Notes: a model not told the origin generated them from the letters alone. Positions 47,214-55,617 are shown, counted from the first letter of the stretch. The stretch is DNA of 64,000 bases from Rummeliibacillus suwonensis (GCF_007896435.1 NZ_VCBL01000001.1:587345-651344), one strand, 5' to 3'. Program-made: numbers and translations.

Positions 47214-47241
47214 TTTAGAATTATCGATCCATACCCGATAT
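47214..47241 (+). promoter_or_regulatory. candidate sigma-D promoter of the YjfB-like gene
   Basis: CCCGATAT (47234-47241) matches the sigma-D -10 GCCGATAT at 7 of 8 bases. A TAGA (47216-47219) lies 14 bp upstream in place of the consensus TAAA at 15. The downstream gene encodes a putative motility protein, which fits. Confidence 0.45.
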
Positions 47242-47262
47242 TAGAGTAAAGGAGTGATCGAT

Positions 47263-47445
47263 ATGGATTTGAATGCCATTATGGCGACACAGCTTTCAGA
47301 TCTTCAGCAAACTGTTCAATTAAACGTTTTACAAAATGCGATGAATATACAAACGACTACGGCTGTTCAATTGTTAGAACAACTACCAGAGCAACCACAA
47401 GCTGTTCATCCATTCAAAGGTACTACGATTGATATCCAAGTCTAA
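47263..47445 (+). CDS. YjfB family putative motility protein
   Basis: A 60-residue protein (MDLNAIMATQLSDLQQTVQL, then VLQNAMNIQTTTAVQLLEQL, Pro-rich end) that matches the YjfB motility family in size and pattern. Function unproven; family members are co-regulated with flagellar genes. ATG 47263 lies eight bases after GGAG, and GTG 47254 overlaps the site. The sigma-D-like promoter upstream supports the assignment. A strong terminator follows. Confidence 0.75.
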   Translation: MDLNAIMATQLSDLQQTVQLNVLQNAMNIQTTTAVQLLEQLPEQPQAVHPFKGTTIDIQV

Positions 47446-47506
47446 ATTTCAAAAAGAATTGTTTAAAAAGTCTCGCTTAACAATATAATACTTTGACTAA
47501 TGAATA

Positions 47507-47548
47507 AAAATCTGCTCAATCTAATGAAAGAAATGAGCAGATTTTTTT
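47507..47548 (+). terminator. intrinsic terminator after YjfB-like gene
   Basis: AAATCTGCTCA / TGAGCAGATTT stem followed by seven T. Confidence 0.88.
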
Positions 47549-47658
47549 GATAGGAGTAGAAATTTTTCGTAACGAAGGTGAAATGAATTTTACTCTTTTA
47601 ATTTTTCGTACAGTTCTTTCTTTTTTGTATAAAAATTTTTCAAATAAACCAAGCTATT

Positions 47659-47878
47659 GATAAAGTGAAGCTGCCATCAGTGGGGGATTTCTTCATCCCC
47701 CACTGGGCTAGAGGAACGGAAGTGAAAAGCGTCACGTCCTGTGGCAACACCTGAAGGACCAACATCTTGTTGGCCCAAACCAATCGGACTTTTACGGGTA
47801 GTTCATCCCCCATCTATCTTTCTCATTTCTCTCTATATCTTGAGATGGGGGTCTTACTGCCCGTTAAAGCGGGATAAA
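47659..47878 (-). repeat. dispersed modular palindromic repeat, copy 5 (long form)
   Basis: Full long form in the opposite orientation, from ATAAAGTGAAGCTGCCATCA to GCCCGTTAAAGCGGGAT. It ends only 13 bp before the start of the next gene, so it would form most of that gene's 5' leader. Confidence 0.85.
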
Positions 47879-47891
47879 AAGGAGAATTTAA

Positions 47892-48203
47892 ATGTCTGAT
47901 AACGTCGATGTATATGTGTCTGTCATGCACCAATATTATAATTTTTCGCCTCATGATGCTCCTTGGGAATTTCATATTAATGTAGATCCATCCATGTTAA
48001 AAGTATTTGATCTATTGTTTGAACAACTTACGAGTTGGGATCATAACGGTATGTGGAGAGCACAGCTTCCTGCCGTACCATACCACTTTGATGAACAAAA
48101 TGATGAAGTCGATAAACGTTTAATGAAGTTATATGCACTAATCCATGAGTATGGAGATCAGGATACAAAAAAATTCATTGAACAAATGCCTTACTATAGT
48201 TGA
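47892..48203 (+). CDS. conserved hypothetical protein, prophage attachment target
   Basis: A 103-residue acidic protein (MSDNVDVYVSVMHQYYNFSP start; DQDTKKFIEQMPYYS end) with no recognised family. GGAGAA precedes the ATG, which directly follows a repeat copy. Its last 40 codons are duplicated at 51562-51682, so it looks like the gene whose 3' end served as the integration site. The integrated element must have supplied a 3' end that keeps the frame intact. Host function unknown. Confidence 0.7.
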   Translation: MSDNVDVYVSVMHQYYNFSPHDAPWEFHINVDPSMLKVFDLLFEQLTSWDHNGMWRAQLPAVPYHFDEQNDEVDKRLMKLYALIHEYGDQDTKKFIEQMPYYS

Positions 48204-48204
48204 T
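48084..48204 (+). repeat. 121-bp direct repeat, left copy (attL-like)
   Basis: Matches 51562-51682 at 117 of 121 positions; the last 52 bp (48153-48204) are identical. It covers the 3' end of the hypothetical gene. An integrase remnant starts 110 bp inward, as expected at an attachment site. Confidence 0.8.
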
Positions 48205-48281
48205 TTCCACATTACCGTTACGTAAATTTTCAAAATGTAAAAGCATGTCGTTTATAAAAAGTACAAGCATAAAAATAAACC

Positions 48282-48306
48282 AGTCCCCCAAAAAGTCCCC
48301 CAAATT
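48282..48306. promoter_or_regulatory. left integrase arm-type sites
   Basis: CAGTCCCCCAAAAAGTCCCC: two direct AGTCCCCCAA repeats between attL and the integrase gene. Three similar repeats occur at 51431-51463 beside attR. Paired clusters of short direct repeats next to both att cores are typical integrase arm sites. Confidence 0.55.
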
Positions 48307-48316
48307 GAATAAAAAA

Positions 48317-48730
48317 TTAAAATGTATCATATTGAAGCGCATCTTTAAACGCTTCAAGTGTTACATTTTTTTTATCTTTAGAAGCATGAGCATATACTTT
48401 TAAAACCATTTCAGATGAATCGCCAAGTCGGTCAGCTACAGTTACTACATCAATGCCATTTGCAATTAATATAGAAGCATACGTGTGACGTAAAATATGT
48501 GGATGAACTCTAAAACGCAGTTTTTTACTAACTGTTTGGAAATTATATCTTACCGATGAAGTTCCCAGAGCATTTGGATTTTTTTTAGAAATAAAAACAA
48601 ATGAATCTTCTTTTAAAGTAATCCCATGGGAAAGTTTAATTTCTTTACAATAAGTTTTATACCGTTTAAGAATAGAGATTAAAGTATCATCAATAGCGAT
48701 TTCTCGATAGCTGTTTAAAGTCTTCGGTGG
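48317..48730 (-). pseudogene. tyrosine recombinase (phage integrase), C-terminal fragment
   Basis: Reads from PPKTLNSYREIAIDDTLI to the stop, about 137 residues of a normal 370-400-residue integrase. Catalytic box HPHILRHTYAS (HxxR), LGDSSEMVLKVYAHA with the nucleophile Tyr, but the first catalytic Arg region and all N-terminal domains are gone. LGD replaces the common LGH. The open frame extends to 48826 only by running antisense through the endolysin fragment. Not functional. Confidence 0.85.
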
Positions 48731-49071
48731 TCCCGACGGCAACGTGTCATAAAAACTTTGAGGATTTATGCCAAGCGATTGCGAAAGTAATTGCTGCAGA
48801 ACTTGGATACAAGAAAAAAGTGACAACAGCTAGTAAATCATCTTCAAAAGCAAAATCATATTACAGGAGTGGTACAGGCTTATATCGCATCAAAAAAGAC
48901 TGTTATGCTTATAAATCAGTAAAATTTGACAAGGACAAGCGTGTAGAGGTATGCCGAAAGGGTTTCAAGTTTACGATTGTTGATATTGTTAAATATAGCG
49001 GCGCATATCGTTTAAAAACTAAGAGTGGATTGTATATCACTGCTAATAAAGAGTTTGTTGAAAAAATATAA
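48728..49071 (+). pseudogene. phage endolysin (amidase), C-terminal fragment with DUF5776-like domain
   Basis: The frame reads VPTATCHKNFEDLCQAIAKV, the end of an N-acetylmuramoyl-L-alanine amidase catalytic domain, then a Ser/Lys linker and a C-terminal repeat GLYRIKKDCYAYKS, DIVKYSGAYRLKTKSGLYIT that matches DUF5776-type wall-binding modules. The catalytic domain is missing. The 5' break coincides with the break of the integrase fragment, so one deletion fused both. Confidence 0.8.
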
Positions 49072-49456
49072 AAAAGCCCCTCTGCTGTTTTAGTAGAGTG
49101 GTAATTTCTTATTTAATAAAGTTAGCTATCATCCACTTTACCATCCTAAATAGTAGTAGAAATTGAAAAATAGATTCATTTAATACAACTTATATGCAAA
49201 TTTTCTGTATTAAATTACATTTTTAAAAGTAAAATATTTACTTTTTGATAATCATATGTTATATTTTAAATGTATTTTATTGTAAGAAGTGCACTTTTAT
49301 GAATAAAAATTTGTATAGTTTTTTAGTGGCTTGTTTATGCAAGTAATAGCCAAAATAATTTTATTAATATTCTTTTAACAAGAACATTAATTTTTTCCAT
49401 ATTACTAATCTTTCTTTATGATATTTATAAGAAATAATAGAAAAGGAGAGTGTATT
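49072..49456. other. A/T-rich prophage cargo leader
   Basis: Very A/T-rich, no CDS. It probably holds the promoter of the secreted-protein gene; no clear terminator after the endolysin fragment. Confidence 0.4.
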
Positions 49457-49987
49457 ATGTTTAAAAAATCTATTGTTTTATTGACTTCTAGTGCTTTAGC
49501 GTTTTCTATTTTCCTGCCATTTGGAGGTTCAGAGTTATATGCCAAAGCTAGCAGTAATAATGATGTAGCTGTAGAAGTTAGTAAAAATGATGAAAATTTA
49601 AAAACTTCAGTGATTGTGCCTGAAATTGAACAACCATCAATCACACCTGAGGTTGGACAACCATCAATTGAACCTTACGGTGTCAAGTCAAAAGCAGTAG
49701 TTAAAGTGGCTCAGTTACTTAAAGCTGGTGGAGATGAAGTAATTGATTTAGCTAAAGCTTTCAATATTATTGATAATGCAACTGCAAAAACATTCAAAAA
49801 TAATAGTAAAAAGATTGGAAATTATTTAGATAAATTTGAAAATGCCGGCGATGATGCAGCGAATATGGTTCGAACTCAACTTCCAGTATGGCTTAAAGAG
49901 AATACGCGAATGAGCAAAGGTGTAGCTGAGAATATCTCAATTGCAGTAGCTTGGGCTATTCGTGGAGCAGATTGGCTATTTTTCTAG
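49457..49987 (+). CDS. secreted protein of prophage cargo, possible bacteriocin/toxin
   Basis: A 176-residue protein. ATG 49457 follows AAAGGAGAG. Residues 1-30 are a signal peptide (MFKKSIVLLTSSALAFSIFL, cleavage near YAKA). A spacer with EIEQPSITPEVGQPSI repeats follows, then a helical region with AVVKVAQLLKAGGDEVIDLA and a C-terminal amphipathic or membrane-active stretch (GVAENISIAVAWAIRGADWLFF). This resembles unmodified bacteriocins or haemolysin-like peptides in plan only. The next gene is coupled to it (start 13 bases after its stop), as toxin-immunity pairs are. Function is an inference. Confidence 0.6.
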   Translation: MFKKSIVLLTSSALAFSIFLPFGGSELYAKASSNNDVAVEVSKNDENLKTSVIVPEIEQPSITPEVGQPSIEPYGVKSKAVVKVAQLLKAGGDEVIDLAKAFNIIDNATAKTFKNNSKKIGNYLDKFENAGDDAANMVRTQLPVWLKENTRMSKGVAENISIAVAWAIRGADWLFF

Positions 49988-49999
49988 GAGGTAAAAAAA

Positions 50000-50317
50000 T
50001 TGGGAAATGAGACAGTGACTGATTGGTTAGCTAAAAATATGATTAGTGATGAGAATATTAACTTTATTGAGACAGTTTTGACGTTTACTTCTTCCGTAAA
50101 AATGCTTGCAGAGAAGCAAACTCTCATAAATAGAAATTTACAATCATTGTTTCCGAATAAAAAAGCAATGATAAAACCTGATTTAACTTACCAACAGTTT
50201 ACACAGATTTTAAAGGATAATGATATTGAAGTTAATCCAGTTGAATTACTTAATAAGTATCGTTCCCAAGGTGTATGTGTTGAACTTTGCGATGAGTTAT
50301 TAATTCAGGTAAAATAA
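50000..50317 (+). CDS. small cytosolic partner, possible immunity protein
   Basis: A 105-residue protein, no signal peptide or membrane helix. TTG 50000 is eight bases after AGGAGG, which overlaps the stop of the secreted-protein gene, so the start is well supported despite the rare codon. MGNETVTDWLAKNMISDENI start, all-helical pattern, end VCVELCDELLIQVK. Size and position suit an immunity protein for the upstream secreted product; no family recognised. A strong terminator closes the two-gene unit. Confidence 0.6.
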   Translation: MGNETVTDWLAKNMISDENINFIETVLTFTSSVKMLAEKQTLINRNLQSLFPNKKAMIKPDLTYQQFTQILKDNDIEVNPVELLNKYRSQGVCVELCDELLIQVK

Positions 50318-50408
50318 TATTACTTTATTACTAATTTTATGAAGTGATTCAAGCTAAATAAAATTATATATAATAGAAAATATTGTAAGCTTCAACGATG
50401 AACAGAGA

Positions 50409-50440
50409 AAAAGACAGCCCTTTAAGGGTTGTCTTTTTTA
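50409..50440 (+). terminator. intrinsic terminator after the secreted-protein pair
   Basis: AAAGACAGCCC / GGGTTGTCTTT stem with loop TTTAA followed by T-run. Confidence 0.88.
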
Positions 50441-50565
50441 ATGAAAGCAGTTTTTTGTGCTAAAAGAAAAATTACCTTATACAACACTATTGTGTGTACT
50501 GTAAAGTGTTTTTGAAATTTCTCCATTATATTTAGGGGAATGGAATATTTTACTGTTTGAGGATA

Positions 50566-50577
50566 GAACGAGCGTTC
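50566..50577 (+). promoter_or_regulatory. LexA (SOS) box
   Basis: GAACGAGCGTTC matches the Bacillus LexA/DinR core GAAC-N4-GTTC exactly, 48 bp before the WYL-domain gene. TATAAT (50579-50585 region, CTATAATATA) follows immediately, so LexA would block this promoter. Confidence 0.8.
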
Positions 50578-50625
50578 TCTATAATATATATAAACAAATG
50601 TTCTTGTTTTAGAGGGAGTGACACA

Positions 50626-50847
50626 ATGAAAGAACAGTTAATAAAAGCAATGCAGTATAAGCGGTTAGTAACGATTATGTACATTTCTAAATCAGGTGAG
50701 ATCGCTAAGCGTCGAGTTAAAATATTGAAAATGGAAGGCGACAAGTTCCAGGCATATTGCTTCGCGCGTCAAGCTAAACGAACTTTTATTATCAATAATG
50801 TTCTTGCTGTGTTGCCAATTATCGGAAAGGAAAAGAAAATAATATGA
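50626..50847 (+). CDS. WYL-like small protein (SOS-linked)
   Basis: A 73-residue basic protein (MKEQLIKAMQYKRLVTIMYI, RRVKILKMEGDKFQAYCFAR, KRTFIINNVLAVLPI) resembling the single WYL-like modules that accompany yolD and uvrX in Bacillus and its phages. WYL domains bind nucleic acid or ligands. AGGGAGTG precedes ATG 50626. The stop overlaps the yolD-like start by 4 nt. An exact LexA box upstream predicts induction by DNA damage. Confidence 0.75.
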   Translation: MKEQLIKAMQYKRLVTIMYISKSGEIAKRRVKILKMEGDKFQAYCFARQAKRTFIINNVLAVLPIIGKEKKII

Positions 50848-51242
50848 GTAACTACGAAGATGAATTGATAAGAGAAATTAATTCTGGAAGAGTCAAAGAC
50901 CGCGGTAGTAAAAAGTGGTCTACTTCCATGATGTTGATTGAGCATGTTGCGACTTTAAAGAAATGGAAAGAGGAAGAAAACTATATCCCGAAACCGCAGT
51001 TGGCGGAATGGGAATTAGAGGATCTTCAGCACAACATGAAAGTGGGGTTAAAATCAAAGTTAGAATTGGAATATATTATCTGGACAGACGGAAGGTTAGT
51101 GATGCATCGCGGCGTTATTACACGTATAGATTTAGATACCCAACAATTTTATTATATCGATCCGTTTGATAAACAGCGTGGACCATATTCTTTAGACGAC
51201 GTAGTGAAAATAAATTCGATCGCATTCTGTGAAATTCTTTAG
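50844..51242 (+). CDS. YolD-like family protein
   Basis: A 132-residue protein of the YolD-like family: the DRGSKKWSTSMMLIEHVATLKKW motif near residue 19 is the signature. The C-terminal half (HRGVITRIDLDTQQFYYIDP) is a beta-rich domain. YolD proteins are usually beside a Y-family DNA polymerase (UvrX/YqjW) and act in SOS functions of SP-beta-like prophages. Here the polymerase is absent. Overlaps the WYL-like gene by 4 nt and shares its LexA-controlled promoter. Confidence 0.85.
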   Translation: MSNYEDELIREINSGRVKDRGSKKWSTSMMLIEHVATLKKWKEEENYIPKPQLAEWELEDLQHNMKVGLKSKLELEYIIWTDGRLVMHRGVITRIDLDTQQFYYIDPFDKQRGPYSLDDVVKINSIAFCEIL

Positions 51243-51265
51243 AGACGGGGATAAGAATGAATATT

Positions 51266-51298
51266 AAAAGAGCTGGCTGCATGGCCAACTCTTTTTTA
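51266..51298 (+). terminator. intrinsic terminator after yolD-like gene
   Basis: AAAAGAGCTGGC / GCCAACTCTTTT stem with loop TGCATG, followed by T-run. Confidence 0.82.
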
Positions 51299-51430
51299 GT
51301 TGTTGAATATTTTATGTATGAAGAACAATATTAATTGTTGATGAATAGAAATGTGGATCTTACGAATGCTAGTGGTGTGATTGTAGTAAAAAATAATCAA
51401 GGAGTGATATAGCCTGCCGTTATTTTTATT

Positions 51431-51463
51431 AAAGTCCCCCAAGTCCCCCTGAAAGTCCCCAAT
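51431..51463. promoter_or_regulatory. right integrase arm-type sites
   Basis: Three direct AGTCCCC repeats (AAAGTCCCCCAAGTCCCCCT, then GAAAGTCCCCAA), mirroring the two at 48282-48306. Confidence 0.55.
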
Positions 51464-51561
51464 TCATGATGTGATAATGAACTTTATTAAAATTGATAAA
51501 TAATAACATGTTGCTGATTAACGCTACTATGATGACGTTGAATTTCATTGAAATAGCAATA

Positions 51562-51682
51562 CACTTTGATGAACAAAATAATGAAGTCGATAAACGATTA
51601 ATGAAGTTATATGCACTGATCCATGAGTACGGAGATCAGGATACAAAAAAATTCATTGAACAAATGCCTTACTATAGTTGAT
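51562..51682 (+). pseudogene. duplicated 3' end of the 47892 gene (attR-like)
   Basis: Encodes HFDEQNNEVDKRLMKLYALI through MPYYS and the stop, 40 codons nearly identical to the end of the hypothetical gene at 47892-48203, with four base differences in 121. It lacks a start and a ribosome binding site. It is the displaced 3' end left by element integration. Confidence 0.82.
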
Positions 51683-51732
51683 ACTTGGCGTTGCCTTCGC
51701 TACACTTATGTTAGTAAGGAGTGAGCGAAAAT

Positions 51733-52206
51733 ATGTTTTCATATACAGATTTAAATGGTAATGGCTGTGAATTATCTTTCAAAAAGAATGCATTTAGTAT
51801 TGAGCCACAGCACGTGCTTGTATTGGCTAAGTACAATGGCAAGTGGTTGCTTACAAATCATCCAAAGCGTGGCTATGAATTTCCGGGAGGTAAGGTTGAA
51901 CAAGGTGAAACATTAGAAGAAGCAGCTGCAAGAGAAGTATACGAAGAAACGGGAGCTAAAATTGAAAATATAGAATGGCTTGCAACTTATATGGTCCAAG
52001 AACAAATACCTTTTACAAAAGCAGTTTTTACTGCAATCGTACAATCGGTCAATATGGATCATCCGAATCTAGAAACAAAGGGTGTTCTATTATTGACTGA
52101 AGATGAATTATTAGCAAATGAGCATTTAAGCTTCCATATGAAGGATTTAGGCATGAAAAAGATCCTTGAAAAGGTGAGTGAACGTGAAGATAAATGGGGA
52201 AATTGA
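51733..52206 (+). CDS. ytkD: NUDIX hydrolase, YtkD-like
   Basis: A 157-residue NUDIX enzyme with an intact box (GGKVEQGETLEEAAAREVYEETGA, positions 51-75: G-x5-E-x7-REUxEExGU). YtkD of B. subtilis hydrolyses 8-oxo-dGTP and other nucleoside triphosphates and also has RNA pyrophosphohydrolase activity. ATG 51733 lies about nine bases after AAGGAGTG; GTG 51721 overlaps the site. Its last 23 bases overlap the next gene. Synteny with pckA-metK supports the name. Confidence 0.85.
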   Translation: MFSYTDLNGNGCELSFKKNAFSIEPQHVLVLAKYNGKWLLTNHPKRGYEFPGGKVEQGETLEEAAAREVYEETGAKIENIEWLATYMVQEQIPFTKAVFTAIVQSVNMDHPNLETKGVLLLTEDELLANEHLSFHMKDLGMKKILEKVSEREDKWGN

Positions 52207-52969
52207 ACATTTAAGAGATTACCCATCGCCAAATCCACATGTGACCTTAAAGGAAATAACTTATTGGTCAGATGGTTTACGAGTAAAAGGATTACTTGCT
52301 TCACCTATTGTTTATGCCGCTTATGAAGGGATCCTATATTTACGTGGAGGTATGCAGGGTGTAGGAATGGTACGCCCTGCGAGAATTGCCCAACTTGCTT
52401 CGCATGGCTTTGTTGTATTTGCACCCTATTATCGAGGAACGCGTGGTGGAGAAGGAAGAGATGAATTTGGTGGTCAAGATCGCTTGGATGCGATAAATGC
52501 AGTGGACGTTTTGAAACGATTTTGCAAAAGCGAACGGATTCATCTTTTTGCTTTTTCAAGGGGCGGTATAATGGCGCTATGGACGGGAATATTGCGCGAT
52601 GATATTACTTCTATTGTGACATGGGGCGGCGTATCAAACGTGGAATATACGTATGAAGAAAGAATCGATATGCGAAGAATGATGAAGAGAGTTCTAGGCG
52701 GCTCACCTCAAACAAATCCTATTGCTTATGAAGAGCGGACACCAATGACACAGTTATCCCATATTCATGCACCTATTTTGATCATCCATGGAATGCGAGA
52801 TGAAAACGTTGGATTTAAGCATGCACAGTTTTTAGAAAATAGTTTAAAGACTTATAATAAGCATGTGGAAACCTGGTATTATCCTGATTATACACATTTT
52901 TTTCCGAGCGATATCAATCGAAAAGTTGTGGATGATGCTTGTCAATGGATGAAGTTACAGCAATCGTAA
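52184..52969 (+). CDS. alpha/beta hydrolase, prolyl-oligopeptidase-like (YtmA-like)
   Basis: A 261-residue serine hydrolase. LYLRGGMQGVG oxyanion region near residue 48, GTRGGEGRDEFGGQDRLDAI near 85, nucleophile FSRGG (Ser near 125), Asp in HGMRDENVGF near 205, His in YTHFFPS near 242, as in the S9 peptidase/acyl-hydrolase group. GTG 52184 lies six bases after AAGGTGA inside ytkD; GTG 52178 is an alternative. YtmA occupies this neighbourhood in B. subtilis. Substrate unknown. Confidence 0.78.
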   Translation: MKINGEIEHLRDYPSPNPHVTLKEITYWSDGLRVKGLLASPIVYAAYEGILYLRGGMQGVGMVRPARIAQLASHGFVVFAPYYRGTRGGEGRDEFGGQDRLDAINAVDVLKRFCKSERIHLFAFSRGGIMALWTGILRDDITSIVTWGGVSNVEYTYEERIDMRRMMKRVLGGSPQTNPIAYEERTPMTQLSHIHAPILIIHGMRDENVGFKHAQFLENSLKTYNKHVETWYYPDYTHFFPSDINRKVVDDACQWMKLQQS

Positions 52970-52973
52970 TGGG

Positions 52974-53438
52974 GTGAACATGGTGGGGTATATTAAAGCA
53001 AGGGTTAATCCTGAAATGCTAAAAAATAAAAAATTGGGATTTGATGAGAAATATTCCTATTGGCAAGAATTGTGGACCAATTATACGGAACCATATACAG
53101 AAGTTCAAATTCAGAATTGGAAAGAAGAAAAGCAGGTTATTGAAGAGTTAGAACAAATCAGCTTTGTGTCTCGGGATGAAGGGCTTGTCAAAATCCAACT
53201 AATCATGTTAGAAGATGATACTCGAAACTATTTTAAAAACAAACCACATGTAGAGGGAAAACTTAAATGGTTTTCCATCCTCTTTCATGATGATGAGATG
53301 AGGGAAGGAATCGAAATCCGTAATTATGGAGAAGAGGTCTTCTTCAATCAAGTAACAAAGGATGAAGCCGAACCAATTGTTGAGATGTTTGAACAATGTC
53401 AATTGATCGTAGAATTTGTACCGGATGATACGGATTAA
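52974..53438 (+). CDS. hypothetical cytosolic protein
   Basis: A 154-residue acidic, soluble protein (GTG 52974; ATG 52980 is possible). Trp/Tyr-rich centre (YSYWQELWTNYTEPYTEVQI), end ECQ-like MFEQCQLIVEFVPDDTD. It follows the hydrolase gene by four bases, so it is in the ytkD transcription unit. No family recognised. Confidence 0.65.
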   Translation: MNMVGYIKARVNPEMLKNKKLGFDEKYSYWQELWTNYTEPYTEVQIQNWKEEKQVIEELEQISFVSRDEGLVKIQLIMLEDDTRNYFKNKPHVEGKLKWFSILFHDDEMREGIEIRNYGEEVFFNQVTKDEAEPIVEMFEQCQLIVEFVPDDTD

Positions 53439-53746
53439 ATGCGCACTGCAACTTTTGTTGTGGTGTGTTTTTATTTTGAAATAACTGGTCCTCGTTCATT
53501 AAGTCTCTTCTATTTATTTTTTGTATAAAAAGTTAATAAGGATAATGGTATGAAACGAAAATATCCTATTTAAGAGGTGAAATAGGCTTTTTTCATACTA
53601 AATGATAGCGGCATGAATTTGACTGCCATGTAGCTTTTTTTGTATAAAAAATTTGTCAGAAGCAGATTGGTTGGGCAAGTTGTTTCTGAAAGTTTACTTT
53701 ACATGCATCTTAAAGTGAACCACACAGTTTGTTTATATAAATCAAA
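53439..53746. other. intergenic, no gene seen
   Basis: A/T-rich; contains TTTTTTGTATAAAAA-type tracts (53515-53530 and 53635-53650). These are similar to each other but too short to call an element. Confidence 0.4.
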
Positions 53747-53778
53747 AACTCGACCAATTCATTGAAATTGGTCGAGTT
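53747..53778 (-). terminator. intrinsic terminator of pckA
   Basis: AACTCGACCAATT / AATTGGTCGAGTT perfect stem; on the minus strand it is followed by TTTTTGATTT. Confidence 0.85.
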
Positions 53779-53819
53779 GGATACGATTTTGGATTACTCA
53801 TAGGTTTATGATGGGACTA

Positions 53820-55406
53820 CTAAGCGAGTGGTGCCCCTTTTTTAGCAATATCTTCAGCGACTGAACCGAATTTTTTAAAGTTTTCATGGAACATACCAGC
53901 TAATTCAGTTGCCTTTTTATCATAAGCTTCTTTATCAGCCCATACATTACGTGGATTTAAAAGTTCTGTTGGAACATCTTCAATAGCTGTTGGGATTGCA
54001 AGACCAAAAATTGGATCTTTGTCAGTAAATACATCATTGATTTTACCGTTGATAGCAGCGCGGACCATTGTACGAGTATAAGAAAGTTTCATACGGCTAC
54101 CTTCACCATAGCTACCACCAGTCCAGCCAGTGTTGACTAAGAAAACATTTACTTGGTGTTCATCAATTTTCTTTCCTAACATTTCTGCATACACTGTTGC
54201 ATGAAGTGGGAAGAATGGAGCACCGAAACAAGTAGAAAATACTGGTTCTGGTTCTACAACACCGCGTTCTGTACCAGGGATTTTAGAAGTGAAGCCTGAT
54301 AAGAAATGATACATCGCTTGTTCTTTTGTTAGTTTACTGATCGGAGGTAAAACGCCAAAAGCATCAGCTGTTAAGAAGATAACTGTTTTTGGGTGACCTG
54401 CAACAGATGGATCAACGATATTTTCGATATTTTGAATTGGATATGCAGCACGAGTATTTTGTGTTAGTGTAGCATCATCGTAATCAGGAACACGACTATC
54501 AGCATTGACACCTACATTTTCAAGTACAGTACCAAAGTTGATCGCATTATAAATTTCTGGTTCTTTTTCAGCAGAAAGGTTGATTGTTTTTGCGTAGCAA
54601 CCACCTTCGATATTGAATACCCCATTATCAGACCAACCGTGTTCGTCATCTCCGATTAGTTTACGATTACCATCAGCAGATAATGTTGTTTTACCAGTAC
54701 CTGATAAACCGAAGAATAGAGCAACATCACCTTGTTCACCAACATTTGCTGAACAGTGCATGGAAAGAATGCCTTGTTGAGGTAATAAGTAATTCATAAT
54801 ACTAAAGATTGATTTTTTCATCTCACCAGCGTATTCAGTACCGCCGATCAAAATAATATGTTTTTCAAGAGATACGATGATAAATGTTTCTGAAGCTGTG
54901 CCATCAACTTTAGGATCTGCTTTAAATGTTGGAGCAGATACGATTGTGAAATCAGCATCATGAGTTTTAAGTTCTTCATCAGTAGGGCGGATGAATAATT
55001 GGTGAGCAAATAGGTTATGCCAAGCATATTCATTAACAACTCGGATTGCTAGGCGAGAGTCTTTATCTGCACCTGCAAAGCCTTTAAATACAAAAACTTC
55101 TTCTTTTTGCTTTAAATAATTGATAACTTTGTTATATAATGAATCAAATACTTCTGCGGAAATTGGTTGGTTAATTTTTCCCCAGTCAATATGATCTTTA
55201 GAAGATTCTTCAACTACCATAAATTTATCTTTAGGTGAACGTCCTGTATATTTGCCTGTTACTGCACGAACTGCACCATCAACTGTTAAGATTGCTTCAC
55301 CGCGTGAAGTTGCTTTTTCCACTAATTGTGGGACTGAAAGTTGCTCTAAAATGTTTTGTCCTTGTAATAAGTCCTTCAGTTCATTCGCAATTTCTACTGA
55401 ATTCAT
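53820..55406 (-). CDS. pckA: ATP-dependent phosphoenolpyruvate carboxykinase
   Basis: A 528-residue gluconeogenic enzyme: oxaloacetate + ATP to PEP + CO2 + ADP. Motifs: [11 protein letters not shown] near residue 58, the kinase-1 P-loop [13 protein letters not shown] near 235, kinase-2 [19 protein letters not shown] near 252, and R-rich TRAAYPI near 320. The start is placed at the internal ATG ([12 protein letters not shown]), as in B. subtilis PckA; the ATG five codons upstream is crowded by AAAGG. Divergent from metK, as in B. subtilis. A minus-strand TATACT (55490-55485) may be its -10. Confidence 0.95.
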   Translation of the reverse strand: MNSVEIANELKDLLQGQNILEQLSVPQLVEKATSRGEAILTVDGAVRAVTGKYTGRSPKDKFMVVEESSKDHIDWGKINQPISAEVFDSLYNKVINYLKQKEEVFVFKGFAGADKDSRLAIRVVNEYAWHNLFAHQLFIRPTDEELKTHDADFTIVSAPTFKADPKVDGTASETFIIVSLEKHIILIGGTEYAGEMKKSIFSIMNYLLPQQGILSMHCSANVGEQGDVALFFGLSGTGKTTLSADGNRKLIGDDEHGWSDNGVFNIEGGCYAKTINLSAEKEPEIYNAINFGTVLENVGVNADSRVPDYDDATLTQNTRAAYPIQNIENIVDPSVAGHPKTVIFLTADAFGVLPPISKLTKEQAMYHFLSGFTSKIPGTERGVVEPEPVFSTCFGAPFFPLHATVYAEMLGKKIDEHQVNVFLVNTGWTGGSYGEGSRMKLSYTRTMVRAAINGKINDVFTDKDPIFGLAIPTAIEDVPTELLNPRNVWADKEAYDKKATELAGMFHENFKKFGSVAEDIAKKGAPLA

Positions 55407-55617
55407 CTTGGTTCGTACCATCCTTTTTTTATATTTATTATATGCCCTTCTGAAAAGGGGATCTGGTTATTCATTTCGAGAATTAGTATAACACATTTGA
55501 ATGAATAGTCTATACTAATTATTAATTATTTTTTTAAATTTGACTTTTTTCGAAATCAATAGAGAATACGTTTGACTTTCGGAACAATATCACTTACTAT
55601 AAGCATTAGAACGGATA

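Larger units (their letters stand above)
48153..51682. mobile_element. decayed prophage / integrative element
   Basis: A 3.5-kb segment bounded by 52-bp identical cores. Contents: integrase 3' fragment on the minus strand, endolysin 3' fragment on the plus strand with a shared break near 48730, a secreted protein and its coupled partner, and an SOS-box WYL/YolD pair. AGTCCCC repeats flank both ends inside the cores. It reads as a prophage that lost everything between integrase and endolysin, keeping its attR-side cargo. Confidence 0.75.

Noticed and set aside
48731-48826. N-terminal extension of the integrase frame
   Set aside because: It is antisense to the endolysin fragment; the integrase similarity ends at the deletion junction.
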